A program made the position numbers and the translations under genes. This document shows, piece after piece, positions 7,070-14,344 of a stretch of 57,228 nucleotides of DNA. The notes under the pieces are model-generated. The model made no database searches, was not told where the DNA came from, and saw only the letters and a program-made list of their open reading frames with translations. Within the stretch, counting starts at the first letter, position 1, and each line of letters starts with the position of its first letter. This DNA is from an uncultured Clostridium sp. (GTDB lineage Bacteria > Bacillota > Clostridia > Oscillospirales > Butyricicoccaceae), in assembly GCA_947427035.1 (NCBI GenBank), contig CANEGK010000011.1, positions 1-57,228 of the forward strand, written 5' to 3'.

Positions 7070-7099
7070 ATTATACCGCATGAGGAAGCAATACGTCAA
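7070..7099 (-). promoter_or_regulatory. SigA-type promoter of yitT operon
   Basis: On the minus strand: -35 TTGACG (7099-7094), 18-base spacer, -10 TATAAT (7075-7070). It sits about 65 bases before the GTG start of yitT. The stretch 7100-7257 beyond it holds no gene I can recognise. Confidence 0.75.
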
Positions 7100-7257
7100 G
7101 GCGGCGGCCTTTTGGCCTATTCTATAGCACCTTTCAATGGAAAAATGGGCGTTTATGGAGCAATGGGCTATCAAATTATCTTTGAGAAAGAGGTTTGAAG
7201 CATCATCCTATCGGCTGTTCCTGTCAGCTTTCTGAACGTCCGCGCAGGGGAAAGGCT

Positions 7258-7285
7258 TTGCTTTTATAAAGACATGTGGTATAAT
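7258..7285 (+). promoter_or_regulatory. Extended -10 promoter of trmB
   Basis: -35 TTGCTT (7258-7263), 16-base spacer, extended -10 TGGTATAAT (7277-7285), 40 bases before the trmB start. Confidence 0.7.
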
Positions 7286-7325
7286 ACCCGCGGATGACAG
7301 AATAGGATGCTGGGAGCTGACCGCC

Positions 7326-7970
7326 ATGCGAATGCGTAAAAAGAAAAACCTGATACCCCGGATGGAGGCCTGCGCCGATTTGCTTGTCAGTGATCCCCCT
7401 GCACTTCGCGGCAGCTGGCGGGAACAGTTTGGCCAAAAGGGCGAGCTTTTTTTGGAGATTGGCTGCGGCAAAGGCCAGTTTGCTGTCGGCACTGCTGCGC
7501 GCTGCCCTGAAGATCTCTTCATCGCCGTAGAAAAATCCCAGAACGTTTTGCTGCTGGCGCTGGAAAAAACGCGTGCGGCCGGGCTTCGGAACCTGCGGTT
7601 TATTGGCACCGACGCCGCCCAGCTGGGGGACGCTTTTGCACCGGGCGAGGTCAGCCGCATTTATCTCAATTTTTCCGACCCGTGGCCGCCCAACAACCGC
7701 GCCAAACGCCGCTTGACACACCCCAATTTTTTGCGGGTGTACGACTGCATTTTGCGCGCAGGCGGTGAAATACGCATGAAAACCGATAACCGCGCGCTTT
7801 TTGAGTTTTCGCTTTGCCAGCTTTCACAGTTTGGTTATCCGCTGCTCGATGTCAGCTTGGATTTACACGCCCGGCAGGACGAAAGCAATGTCATGACGGA
7901 ATATGAAGAACGCTTTTCGTCACAGGGAATGCCGATTTACTTCCTGTGCGCACAAAAGCCCGCGCTTTAA
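7326..7970 (+). CDS. trmB: tRNA (guanine-N7)-methyltransferase
   Basis: 214 aa, the usual length. TrmB methylates G46 of tRNA using SAM. The SAM-binding motif EIGCGKGQF lies at 44-52, the signature NFSDPWPPNNRAKRRLTH at 114-131, and the C-terminal TEYEERFSSQG near 191-201; all are family-typical. It starts at ATG 7326 behind GGGAG. It stands alone, between its own promoter and a strong bidirectional terminator shared with the convergent folT. Confidence 0.95.
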   Translation: MRMRKKKNLIPRMEACADLLVSDPPALRGSWREQFGQKGELFLEIGCGKGQFAVGTAARCPEDLFIAVEKSQNVLLLALEKTRAAGLRNLRFIGTDAAQLGDAFAPGEVSRIYLNFSDPWPPNNRAKRRLTHPNFLRVYDCILRAGGEIRMKTDNRALFEFSLCQLSQFGYPLLDVSLDLHARQDESNVMTEYEERFSSQGMPIYFLCAQKPAL

Positions 7971-7974
7971 AAAT

Positions 7975-8016
7975 ACAGGCAGCGCCCCGAATTTGGGCGC
8001 TGCCTGTCTGTTTTTT
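7975..8016. terminator. Bidirectional terminator between trmB and folT
   Basis: A 13-bp stem ACAGGCAGCGCCC/GGGCGCTGCCTGT with a 7-base loop has TTTTTT on the plus side and TATTTTT on the minus side. It serves both convergent genes. Confidence 0.92.
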
Positions 8017-8028
8017 CGATAATGAAGG

Positions 8029-8538
8029 TCAGAGTGCGCGGGAACGCGCCAGACGGGCGACGGGTTGGCGCAGCAGGGTGAGCACCACGATTTCCACCGG
8101 AATCATGACGGCGCATTGCAGCAAGCGGGTGGGCAGCAGCTGAATAAAAGGAGAATGATACAGAATCGAGATCCACAGGCTGTTGAGCACCAGACTGCAA
8201 AACAGGCAGGTAATGAGGGAAGCGGCGCAGATATTTGCGATTCCCGCCGGGCGGCGGCGCAGAAACAGCCCAAAAATCAGGCCGATAAGCGCATTGGTCA
8301 GTGTGAAGCCGGGAAAATAAGGGCCGATGGGGAAAAGGACGGCGCCGATAAAATCGGACAGCCCGCCGGCGACGGCAGCCCAGGCAGGCCCGTACAGCAT
8401 GGCGCAGATGGCGAGCGGTACGAAGCCAAAGCCGATTTTGAGTTCGGCCGTTGCGATGGAGCCGAAGCGGGACAAAACAACCTCCAAAGCGATGAACAGG
8501 GCGACGGCGGTCAGGGTCTTGACAGAAATTTTGTGCAT
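8029..8538 (-). CDS. folT: Folate ECF transporter S component FolT
   Basis: 169 aa with about five to six hydrophobic helices. The start MHKISVKTLTAVALFIALEV, the segment RFGSIATAELKIGFGFVPLA, then GGLSDFIGAVLFPIGPYFPG and FTLTNALIGLIFG match FolT, the substrate-binding subunit that works with a shared EcfAAT module (not in this window). A THF riboswitch in the leader supports folate as substrate. The start is ATG 8538, six bases after AAGGAGG. An upstream in-frame ATG at 8568 would lie inside the leader hairpin. It ends at the hairpin shared with trmB. Confidence 0.92.
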   Translation of the reverse strand: MHKISVKTLTAVALFIALEVVLSRFGSIATAELKIGFGFVPLAICAMLYGPAWAAVAGGLSDFIGAVLFPIGPYFPGFTLTNALIGLIFGLFLRRRPAGIANICAASLITCLFCSLVLNSLWISILYHSPFIQLLPTRLLQCAVMIPVEIVVLTLLRQPVARLARSRAL

Positions 8539-8540
8539 AA

Positions 8541-8578
8541 AAAACCTCCTTTTTTTGTGGCATACCACAAAAAAGGAG
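8541..8578 (-). terminator. Expression-platform hairpin: terminator stem containing the folT ribosome site
   Basis: On the minus strand CTCC + T7 + GTGG pairs with CCAC + A6-7 + GGAG around a 4-base loop, followed by G and TTTTTT, and then ATG of folT. The AGGAGG ribosome site forms the 3' arm. One hairpin could therefore act as a terminator and also hide the ribosome site when the THF aptamer is bound. Confidence 0.75.
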
Positions 8579-8595
8579 ATCTCCCCCGGTTTTGT

Positions 8596-8694
8596 GGCAG
8601 CGGATGCGGAGACGGCACCGCGAAAGACAAGCTTTCTTCGTCCGGCGGCGACCTCCCATCCGCCGGCACTTGACGCGCCGCTCCTACTCTGTCA
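8596..8694 (-). promoter_or_regulatory. THF (tetrahydrofolate) riboswitch
   Basis: Read on the minus strand, the leader of folT has the conserved blocks of the THF aptamer in order: CAGAGTAGGAG, GCGTCAAGTG, GATGGGAGGTCG, GGACGAA, GCGGTGCCG, GCATCCGCTG. The 5' CAG and 3' CTG close the P1 helix. These agree with the published folT motif. Ligand binding represses folate uptake genes in known cases; that is inferred here from position and motif. Confidence 0.93.
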
Positions 8695-8801
8695 ATATTA
8701 GTCTCTCATAAAAAAAAGCCAATGTCAAGCCCCGGTTCCTCTTTTTCCGGCGGCTGAATTGTGATATACTGGAACCAATCAACGATATGGAGGGATCACC
8801 C

Positions 8802-10148
8802 ATGCATGAGCAAATCGCGTTTGCCGAAATAGAGCGCTGGCGGGACAAGCTGGACAAGCTGGCGCTGGACATCTGGAATCACCCCGAAGGGCCTTATCGT
8901 GAATACCGGGCCTGCGAATGGACGGCGCAGCTTTTGCGCGAGGCCGGCTTTGACGTCGAGGTGGGGGTCGGCGGCATGAAGACGGCCATCCGCGCGTCTT
9001 ACGGCTCGGGCAAGCCGGTTTACGGCCTGCTGGGCGAATACGACGCCCTGCCCGGCATGAGCCAGAAGGTCTGCGCTCACAAAGAGGCCGCGGTCGAAGG
9101 CGAGTGGGGGCAGGCGTGCGGCCACAACCTGCTGGGCGTCGCACATGTCGGCGCTGCCATCGGCCTGAAGAAGGCCATGGAAGAAAAGAAGCTGCCCGGT
9201 ACCGTCATTTATTTCGGCTGCCCTGCCGAAGAGGTGTTGACCGGCAAGGCTTTCCTGGCCCGCGCCCACGTGTTTGACGGCATCGACTTCTGCGCCGCCT
9301 TCCACCCCGGTTCGATGAACGACGTCACCTTTGGCACGGCGACCGGCCTCAATTCCTTTAAACTGCATTTTAAGGGGCGCACGGCCCATGCCGGCGGTGA
9401 CCCGCACAACGGCCGCAGCGCGCTCGACGCCGTCGAGCTGACCAACATCGGCATCAACTATCTGCGTGAGCATGTGCCGACGTCGGTGCGTATGCATTAT
9501 GTGATCACCGAGGGCGGCGTCGCCCCCAACATTGTGCCCGACAAGGCCTGCGCCTGGTATTTTGTGCGCGCGCTGTCGCGCGAGATGATTGACGAGGTGT
9601 ACGGCCGCGTGCTCGACATCGCCCGCGGCGCGGCGCAGATGACGGGCACCGAGCTCGAGGTCGAGTTCCTGGGCGGCTGCTACCCCACGCTCAACAACCG
9701 CGTGCTGGGCGAGGTCATGTATGACACGCTGTGCGAAATCCCGCGCGAGCCGTGGACTCGGGAAGAGCTGGACTTTGCCGCCCAGCTCAACGGTGATAAG
9801 CCGCTTGCCGAGCCGCTGCATACGGGCGTCGAAAAGTACGAGGACAATTCCTATGGCTCGACCGACGTCGGCGATGTGCAGCACATCGCGCCGGGCGTTG
9901 CCTTTGACACCGCCTGCTGGAACATGGGCGCGCCGGGACATCATTGGCAGGTGACGGCCTGCGCCGGCCACTCCATCGGCCGCAAGGGCATGATTTACGC
10001 CGCAAAGGCGATGGCCCTGTTCGGACTGAAGGTCATGGGCGACCCGAAGCTGCTGGCGCGCGCCAAACAGGAGTTTGACGAGGCCACGCAAGGCAAGCCC
10101 TATGTCTGCCCCATTCCCGACGAAATCCCCGTGCCCAACCAGGATTAG
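8802..10148 (+). CDS. M20 family amidohydrolase, AbgB-like (p-aminobenzoyl-glutamate hydrolase subunit B)
   Basis: 448 aa. M20 peptidase features are GLLGEYDALPG (75-85), ACGHNLLG (105-112, metal ligands), CPAEE near 143, a FHPG motif, GRTAHAGG (the dimerisation-domain His) and a late GAPGHHWQ. Overall it is closest to AbgB-type p-aminobenzoyl-glutamate or aminoacyl-glutamate hydrolases, predicted dizinc enzymes of the cytoplasm. The start is ATG 8802 behind GGAGGG; the ATG at 8787 has no ribosome site. The promoter is probably an extended -10 TGATATACT at 8762-8770. It is divergent from folT with its THF riboswitch, so cleavage of folate breakdown products is a reasonable but unproven role. 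Confidence 0.82.
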   Translation: MHEQIAFAEIERWRDKLDKLALDIWNHPEGPYREYRACEWTAQLLREAGFDVEVGVGGMKTAIRASYGSGKPVYGLLGEYDALPGMSQKVCAHKEAAVEGEWGQACGHNLLGVAHVGAAIGLKKAMEEKKLPGTVIYFGCPAEEVLTGKAFLARAHVFDGIDFCAAFHPGSMNDVTFGTATGLNSFKLHFKGRTAHAGGDPHNGRSALDAVELTNIGINYLREHVPTSVRMHYVITEGGVAPNIVPDKACAWYFVRALSREMIDEVYGRVLDIARGAAQMTGTELEVEFLGGCYPTLNNRVLGEVMYDTLCEIPREPWTREELDFAAQLNGDKPLAEPLHTGVEKYEDNSYGSTDVGDVQHIAPGVAFDTACWNMGAPGHHWQVTACAGHSIGRKGMIYAAKAMALFGLKVMGDPKLLARAKQEFDEATQGKPYVCPIPDEIPVPNQD

Positions 10149-10190
10149 GGCGGGGCTGTATTCGCCCCGCAAAACAGCGGAAATTGCACA

Positions 10191-10223
10191 AAAACAGCAT
10201 GGTGTATGCCACCATGCTGTTTT
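10191..10223. terminator. Bidirectional terminator
   Basis: A 13-bp stem AAAACAGCATGGT/ACCATGCTGTTTT with a 7-base loop; the T-rich ends serve both the M20 gene (plus) and the zinc-ribbon operon (minus). Confidence 0.9.
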
Positions 10224-10275
10224 GATTTGGGCCGCTGGCCGGTGCGGCGCGCAGAGGCCGCAGGGAAGCGGCGGG

Positions 10276-11526
10276 TTACCAGTTTTTGTCGTTGTACGGG
10301 GTGTTCTGCACGCCTTCGGCATTGAGCCGCTGCACCATGCGGTCTAGCTTGCCCTTCCACAGCTTTTTAAACCAATCGGTGTGGCCGAACCAGCGGACCA
10401 GCGTGGGGCTGACGGCGTAATAAGTATGGATAAACGCGCGGCCGGCCCACGTCGCGGCGAGATGATCGTCGCGGTAACGGCGAAGCGTCCACACCTCGGG
10501 GCAGTCGTAAGAGCCGTAAACGGCCGTTGCGACATAACAGCCGTTGGAAGAAGGCTGAGGCCGCTCGGGAATGACATATTCCGGGTCGATTTCCTTGATT
10601 TTGTTGTGGTACTCCATGATCTGGTTGATGAGCTTTTCCTTGTAGTCTTTATTCCATCCAATCTTACTCCAACCGCCGTTGCTGTAGGTATACTTACCGG
10701 ACGATTCAATTGCCTTGGTAATAAAAATAAGGTTTTCGTAAACATCCTTGTTTCGCGCTTCGTCTTCTTTTTCACGCAGGGTGATGGCGTATTTCAGCAG
10801 GTCAACGGCGTCCCACGACTGCTTTGTGAATCGGTCCCACGCGTGCTCGCTGGGGTGTTCCGAGCTGTGGTAATCCTTTTGGATATCGTTCTGAAAGGCC
10901 TTGACTACAGCCTGATTGATCCTTGTCGCCATGTCGGACTTGAAGGACTTGGGCTGCACGCCGCATTTGGCCAGAAGCTTGAGCGCCCAAAGCTGAACAA
11001 GAATGGCGCTGTTTTTGACTTCCTTTGCATTCTTCTCGCTGGCATTTTTGGAATAATTATCGCAGCACAAAGAGACCAGGGCGAGCGAAAGCTTGCGGAT
11101 CTCGTCCGCAGAGCCGGTCTTAATTTCTTCCGCCTTGTCCTCGGGTGCGCTTTCAATGGCTTTGGTAAAGCAGTTGACCGACTCTTCGATGCGGATGTTG
11201 GCGAGCGTCGACTGCCAGCCGGCCGCCTTGCCCTTGATGTACCAGGCTTCGTAGTTGTTAGGGTCGATTTCAATGATCTTGTTGCAGTAGCTTTCCGCTT
11301 CTTTCTTGTTGTCCGCATCGTAAGCGTTTTTGGCCATCATCAGATAATTGCCGAGCTTGTCGCTGCTGTCGACCTTGACGGTGCCGGTGACTTCGACGAC
11401 GCCTTCGACCATCATCTTTTTGGCCTCTTCGACGGAATACTGCGTGCCGCAGTCCTGGCAGACAAAGACGCCGTCCTTCTTGAGAAGGTTGGTGCTTCCG
11501 CACATTTCACAGGTCAGTTGCTTCAT
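10276..11526 (-). CDS. Zinc-ribbon protein with TPR-like region and C-terminal CFI-box
   Basis: 416 aa. An N-terminal zinc ribbon uses Cys6, Cys9, Cys23 and Cys26. An acidic helical middle (about 75-200) includes TPR-like repeats (CNKIIEIDPNNYEAWYIKG). The C-terminal ~80 aa match the CFI-box type module (CYVATAVYGS ... LRRYRDDHL ... SPTLVRWFG), found at the end of many otherwise different proteins. Function is unknown. The start is ATG 11526 with GAGAGGG upstream; the frame extends further but without a ribosome site. It is the last gene of the SPFH operon, 22 bases after the membrane protein. Confidence 0.75.
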   Translation of the reverse strand: MKQLTCEMCGSTNLLKKDGVFVCQDCGTQYSVEEAKKMMVEGVVEVTGTVKVDSSDKLGNYLMMAKNAYDADNKKEAESYCNKIIEIDPNNYEAWYIKGKAAGWQSTLANIRIEESVNCFTKAIESAPEDKAEEIKTGSADEIRKLSLALVSLCCDNYSKNASEKNAKEVKNSAILVQLWALKLLAKCGVQPKSFKSDMATRINQAVVKAFQNDIQKDYHSSEHPSEHAWDRFTKQSWDAVDLLKYAITLREKEDEARNKDVYENLIFITKAIESSGKYTYSNGGWSKIGWNKDYKEKLINQIMEYHNKIKEIDPEYVIPERPQPSSNGCYVATAVYGSYDCPEVWTLRRYRDDHLAATWAGRAFIHTYYAVSPTLVRWFGHTDWFKKLWKGKLDRMVQRLNAEGVQNTPYNDKNW

Positions 11527-11548
11527 GTTCTTATCCCTCTCCCTTTTT

Positions 11549-11959
11549 TTATAATTGTATATGGTGGTCTTTTTGCCGCAGATCAACCTGTTTGGCCTGC
11601 CGTTTGGCGGCGGAAGTGGCGACAACCAAAAGCCAGGCGAGCAAACACACAATGAGGTTGGCAAAAACAGCGGTTTTTATGCCGACGCTGTGTTCGGCAC
11701 GGGCGATGACACAGCATAAAACAAGCTGCGCCAGCAGCCAGCCCGCCGAGACAACGGCGCGCGGCGCGTTCAGAAAGCGATCCCGCGCGGCCGCGGTGTC
11801 TTTGCGCCACAAAAGATACAGCGACAGAAAGGCGGCGGCCGTAAAGCCCAGCGTGATCCAGACAGGCGCCGTGTAGTCGCGGGACAAAAACAGCAGCAGG
11901 GAGGCTTCGATGGCAAAGCCCAAAAGCCATGCGGCGTTCTTCAGACGGCGTCCGTTCAT
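11549..11959 (-). CDS. Small four-helix membrane protein of SPFH operon
   Basis: 136 aa with four hydrophobic segments (about 9-26, 33-51, 68-86, 95-115) and a basic, Gln-rich C-terminal tail. I recognise no named family. Its ATG overlaps the stop of the SPFH gene (ATGA), so translation is coupled. It is likely the membrane partner of the SPFH/zinc-ribbon protein, by context only. Confidence 0.7.
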   Translation of the reverse strand: MNGRRLKNAAWLLGFAIEASLLLFLSRDYTAPVWITLGFTAAAFLSLYLLWRKDTAAARDRFLNAPRAVVSAGWLLAQLVLCCVIARAEHSVGIKTAVFANLIVCLLAWLLVVATSAAKRQAKQVDLRQKDHHIQL

Positions 11960-13122
11960 GACTGCACCTCACGCTTCATGCCGCATCGGGGGCAGAATTT
12001 GCCGGGGCGTTCAAACACATAGCCGCAGCCCCGGCAGGCCGGGCGCGCGGCGACCGGCGCGCCACACTCTTCGCAAAAAGCGGCGCCGGGCGACAGCTTT
12101 GCGCCGCAGTTTTCACAAAAGGCCGCGGCAGGTTGCGCCGTTATCCCGCCCATTGCGGCGGAGACGGTGTCGTTCATCACCGTGCCGACGGCGCCGCCGA
12201 CGCCGGCCATCATCCCCAGGCCGATGCCCGCGCTGCTGAAATTGCCCGCGCCCTCGTTCTGCGCCAGCTTTTCGGCCACGTCAAAGCCGCGCTCCTGGTG
12301 ATAGGTATAGCCTTCGATGTTTCGCTTGCGGGCCATGCTTTCCGCGTCGATGACGCGGCGCTGCGCTTCGGTCTGCTGGTCAATGACGCCCACCTGCTGC
12401 CGCAGCCGCGCTTCGGCGACATCGGCGTACTGGCGGAAATGCAGCTCCTTGAAGCGGATGTACTGCGGGTCGTTTTCCGGCTTTGCGATGGTGGTGACGA
12501 AAAAGCGTTCGAGCGAGACGCCGTAATCGAGAAAATCGGCGCTCAGCCGTTCTTTCAGCTCGTCGGAAAAGGTGATGAGCTGCTCGTCAATTTCAAAAAT
12601 ATTGATAGCGCTCGCTTTCAGCGTCTGCGCCATGTAGGTTTTGACTTTGGTCATCAAAAAGGCGCGGAAGTAGGCGCTCAGCCGCGCCTGGCTCAAGTCC
12701 TTTTCCGTGCCGACCAGCCGGAGCAGCAGCTTTTTGGAGTCGGCCGCCCGCAGGCTCATTTCGCCGCTGGCGCCGATGGAAAGCGGAAAACCATAGGTCG
12801 GTTCGATGTACTGGATTTTGCTGTCGGTCCCCCAGCGGATGGCCATTTGCTCGGTTTTGTTGATAAAGTAAACCTCGCAGTGAAAGGCCGACTGCCCGCC
12901 GGTAGGGATGTTGACGACGTGCCGCAGCAGGGGGATGTTCTGCGTCTCCAGCGTGTAGCGGCCGGAGCCGAATAAATCAAGCGGCTGTCCGTTGAGAAAA
13001 AAGACGGCTTCCTGGCTTTCATGCACGATCAGCTGGGAAGAGGTGCTGAAATCCTCGCAGGGATGCTTCCAGACAAAGGTGGAATTGTCACCCTCGTATT
13101 TGATGATATCAATCAGTGCCAT
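11956..13122 (-). CDS. SPFH-domain protein with C-terminal zinc ribbons (YdjI-like)
   Basis: 388 aa. An SPFH/band-7-type core spans about 30-240 (AFHCEVYFINKTEQMAIRWG, then FFVTTIAKPEND). A helical, Ala/Glu/Arg-rich segment follows, then a Gly-rich hydrophobic stretch (about 305-335), then two or three zinc-ribbon pairs (FCENCGAKL, FCEECGAPV, CRGCGYVF, FCPRCG). This order matches YdjI of Bacillus, part of an envelope-stress operon. The start is ATG 13122 behind AAGGAGGG. Upstream in-frame codons overlap the promoter. It heads an operon with the two genes downstream. Confidence 0.85.
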   Translation of the reverse strand: MALIDIIKYEGDNSTFVWKHPCEDFSTSSQLIVHESQEAVFFLNGQPLDLFGSGRYTLETQNIPLLRHVVNIPTGGQSAFHCEVYFINKTEQMAIRWGTDSKIQYIEPTYGFPLSIGASGEMSLRAADSKKLLLRLVGTEKDLSQARLSAYFRAFLMTKVKTYMAQTLKASAINIFEIDEQLITFSDELKERLSADFLDYGVSLERFFVTTIAKPENDPQYIRFKELHFRQYADVAEARLRQQVGVIDQQTEAQRRVIDAESMARKRNIEGYTYHQERGFDVAEKLAQNEGAGNFSSAGIGLGMMAGVGGAVGTVMNDTVSAAMGGITAQPAAAFCENCGAKLSPGAAFCEECGAPVAARPACRGCGYVFERPGKFCPRCGMKREVQS

Positions 13123-13195
13123 GGGCTTAAAACCCTCCTTAAGCATGGCTGTTGAGCGCTTCAAAACAAATAAAAAAGCGTTTATAATCGATTTC

Positions 13196-13224
13196 ATCAT
13201 AGCACAATAAAAAAATCGTTTCAA
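13196..13224 (-). promoter_or_regulatory. SigA-type promoter of SPFH operon
   Basis: On the minus strand: -35 TTGAAA (13224-13219), 17-base spacer, -10 TATGAT (13201-13196), about 75 bases before the ATG. Confidence 0.65.
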
Positions 13225-13310
13225 TAAGCTGAGAGCATAGTGTTTTCAAGGGATTGAAGCCGCTCGAGGGCCGTATTGCAGCCATTTGCCGGGGTGCGGC
13301 GAGCGGCAAA

Positions 13311-13342
13311 AAAGGGCGCATCCGGCAGCGGATGCGCCCTTT
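13311..13342 (-). terminator. Orphan terminator-like hairpin
   Basis: A perfect 14-bp stem AAAGGGCGCATCCG/CGGATGCGCCCTTT with a 4-base loop has a T-rich tail only on the minus strand. No minus-strand gene lies directly upstream, so what it terminates is unclear. It could shield the SPFH promoter from antisense transcription. Confidence 0.6.
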
Positions 13343-13390
13343 GATTCCATGCTTTTTGAAAAATACCGCGGGGGTTTTGAAAAGATGGAC

Positions 13391-13419
13391 TTGACAAGCA
13401 GTCGTTTTTTGGATATACT
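13391..13419 (+). promoter_or_regulatory. Strong SigA promoter of tRNA-Gly
   Basis: -35 TTGACA (13391-13396), 17-base spacer, -10 TATACT (13414-13419), 12 bases before the tRNA. Confidence 0.85.
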
Positions 13420-13431
13420 AATAAAGCACTT

Positions 13432-13507
13432 GCGGATGTAGCTCATCTGGTAGAGCGCCACCTTGCCAAGGTGGAGGTAGCGAGTTCGAGCCTCGTCATC
13501 CGCTCCA
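13432..13507 (+). tRNA. tRNA-Gly (anticodon GCC), CCA encoded
   Basis: A 76-nt cloverleaf. The acceptor GCGGATG pairs with CATCCGC, the anticodon stem CCACC/GGTGG encloses loop TTGCCAA (anticodon GCC), and discriminator T is followed by CCA. It has its own promoter and terminator. Confidence 0.97.
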
Positions 13508-13510
13508 TTG

Positions 13511-13542
13511 AAAACGACAGGTAATTTTGCCTGTCGTTTTTT
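13511..13542 (+). terminator. Terminator of tRNA-Gly
   Basis: An 11-bp stem AAAACGACAGG/CCTGTCGTTTT with an 8-base loop, followed by TTTT and immediately downstream of the CCA. Confidence 0.88.
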
Positions 13543-13570
13543 ATTAGCAGCCGGCGAAAGGGGTGTTGCA

Positions 13571-14344
13571 ATGCTGGCCATACTTTCGCCTGCCAAACGG
13601 ATGAAGGAAGAAGACTGTCTGCCGCCGCGCACCGAGCCGGTTTTTCTCGGCCGGGCGGAGCAGCTGCTCGGCATTTTGCGCGCCCTGCCGCAGCCCGAAC
13701 TGAAGAAGCTGCTGCAATGCAGCGATGAAATCGCAGAGTTGAACTACCGGCGGTATCAGAAGATGAATTTACATGCGGCGCTCAGCCCGGCGGTGCTGGC
13801 GTTTGACGGCATACAATACCAGTACATGGCGCCCGGCGTCTTTGAGGACGCAGCCTATGACTACGTCGAACGGCATGTGCGGATTTTATCCGGGTTTTAC
13901 GGGCTGCTGCGTCCCTTTGACGGAGTGACTCCTTACCGCCTGGAAATGCAGGCGCCGCTGCGCACGGAACGCTTTCGAAACCTTTATGATTTTTGGGGCG
14001 ACGCACCTTGCCGCGCTTTGCTGCGCGAGACAGAGACGATCGTCAACCTGGCGTCAGACGAATACAGCCGCCTGATTCGGCGGCATCTGCCCGCGCATGT
14101 GCGTTGGGTCGACTGCGTATTCGGAGAACTGTCGAACCAAAAGGTGAAGGAAAAAGGGGTTTACGTCAAAATGGCGCGCGGCGAGATGGTGCGGTTTATG
14201 GCGGAAAACGACGTGCAGGCGCCGGAAGAAATGCGTGCTTTTACGCGCCTCAACTTTGTCTTTCAGCCCGCGATGTCCGCGCCCGATCGACTGGTTTTTC
14301 TCAGGCCGCCTGGTCAGAACAGGCGGAGCTGCGGGTCGCTGTAA
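13571..14344 (+). CDS. yaaA: YaaA family peroxide stress protein (UPF0246)
   Basis: 257 aa, family length. It begins MLAILSPAKRM, the UPF0246 signature. Further family blocks are AFDGIQYQYM (about 76-85), LSGFYGLLRPFD (about 107-118) and NLASDEYSRL (about 160-169). In E. coli YaaA lowers free iron and protects DNA during peroxide stress; the molecular activity is not settled. The start is ATG 13571 behind GAAAGGGG. Its 3' end overlaps the convergent radical SAM gene by 31 bases, so its last residues may be lineage-specific. Confidence 0.9.
   Translation: MLAILSPAKRMKEEDCLPPRTEPVFLGRAEQLLGILRALPQPELKKLLQCSDEIAELNYRRYQKMNLHAALSPAVLAFDGIQYQYMAPGVFEDAAYDYVERHVRILSGFYGLLRPFDGVTPYRLEMQAPLRTERFRNLYDFWGDAPCRALLRETETIVNLASDEYSRLIRRHLPAHVRWVDCVFGELSNQKVKEKGVYVKMARGEMVRFMAENDVQAPEEMRAFTRLNFVFQPAMSAPDRLVFLRPPGQNRRSCGSL

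Noticed and set aside
8796..10322. Minus-strand 508-codon frame opposite the M20 hydrolase
   Set aside because: GC-rich shadow frame; the plus strand has clear M20 motifs and a ribosome site.
10381..11655. Plus-strand 424-codon frame opposite the zinc-ribbon gene
   Set aside because: Shadow; the minus strand encodes zinc-ribbon and CFI-box motifs.
13246..13674. Minus-strand 142-codon frame over tRNA-Gly and yaaA start
   Set aside because: Made of antisense tRNA and yaaA sequence; composition is not protein-like.
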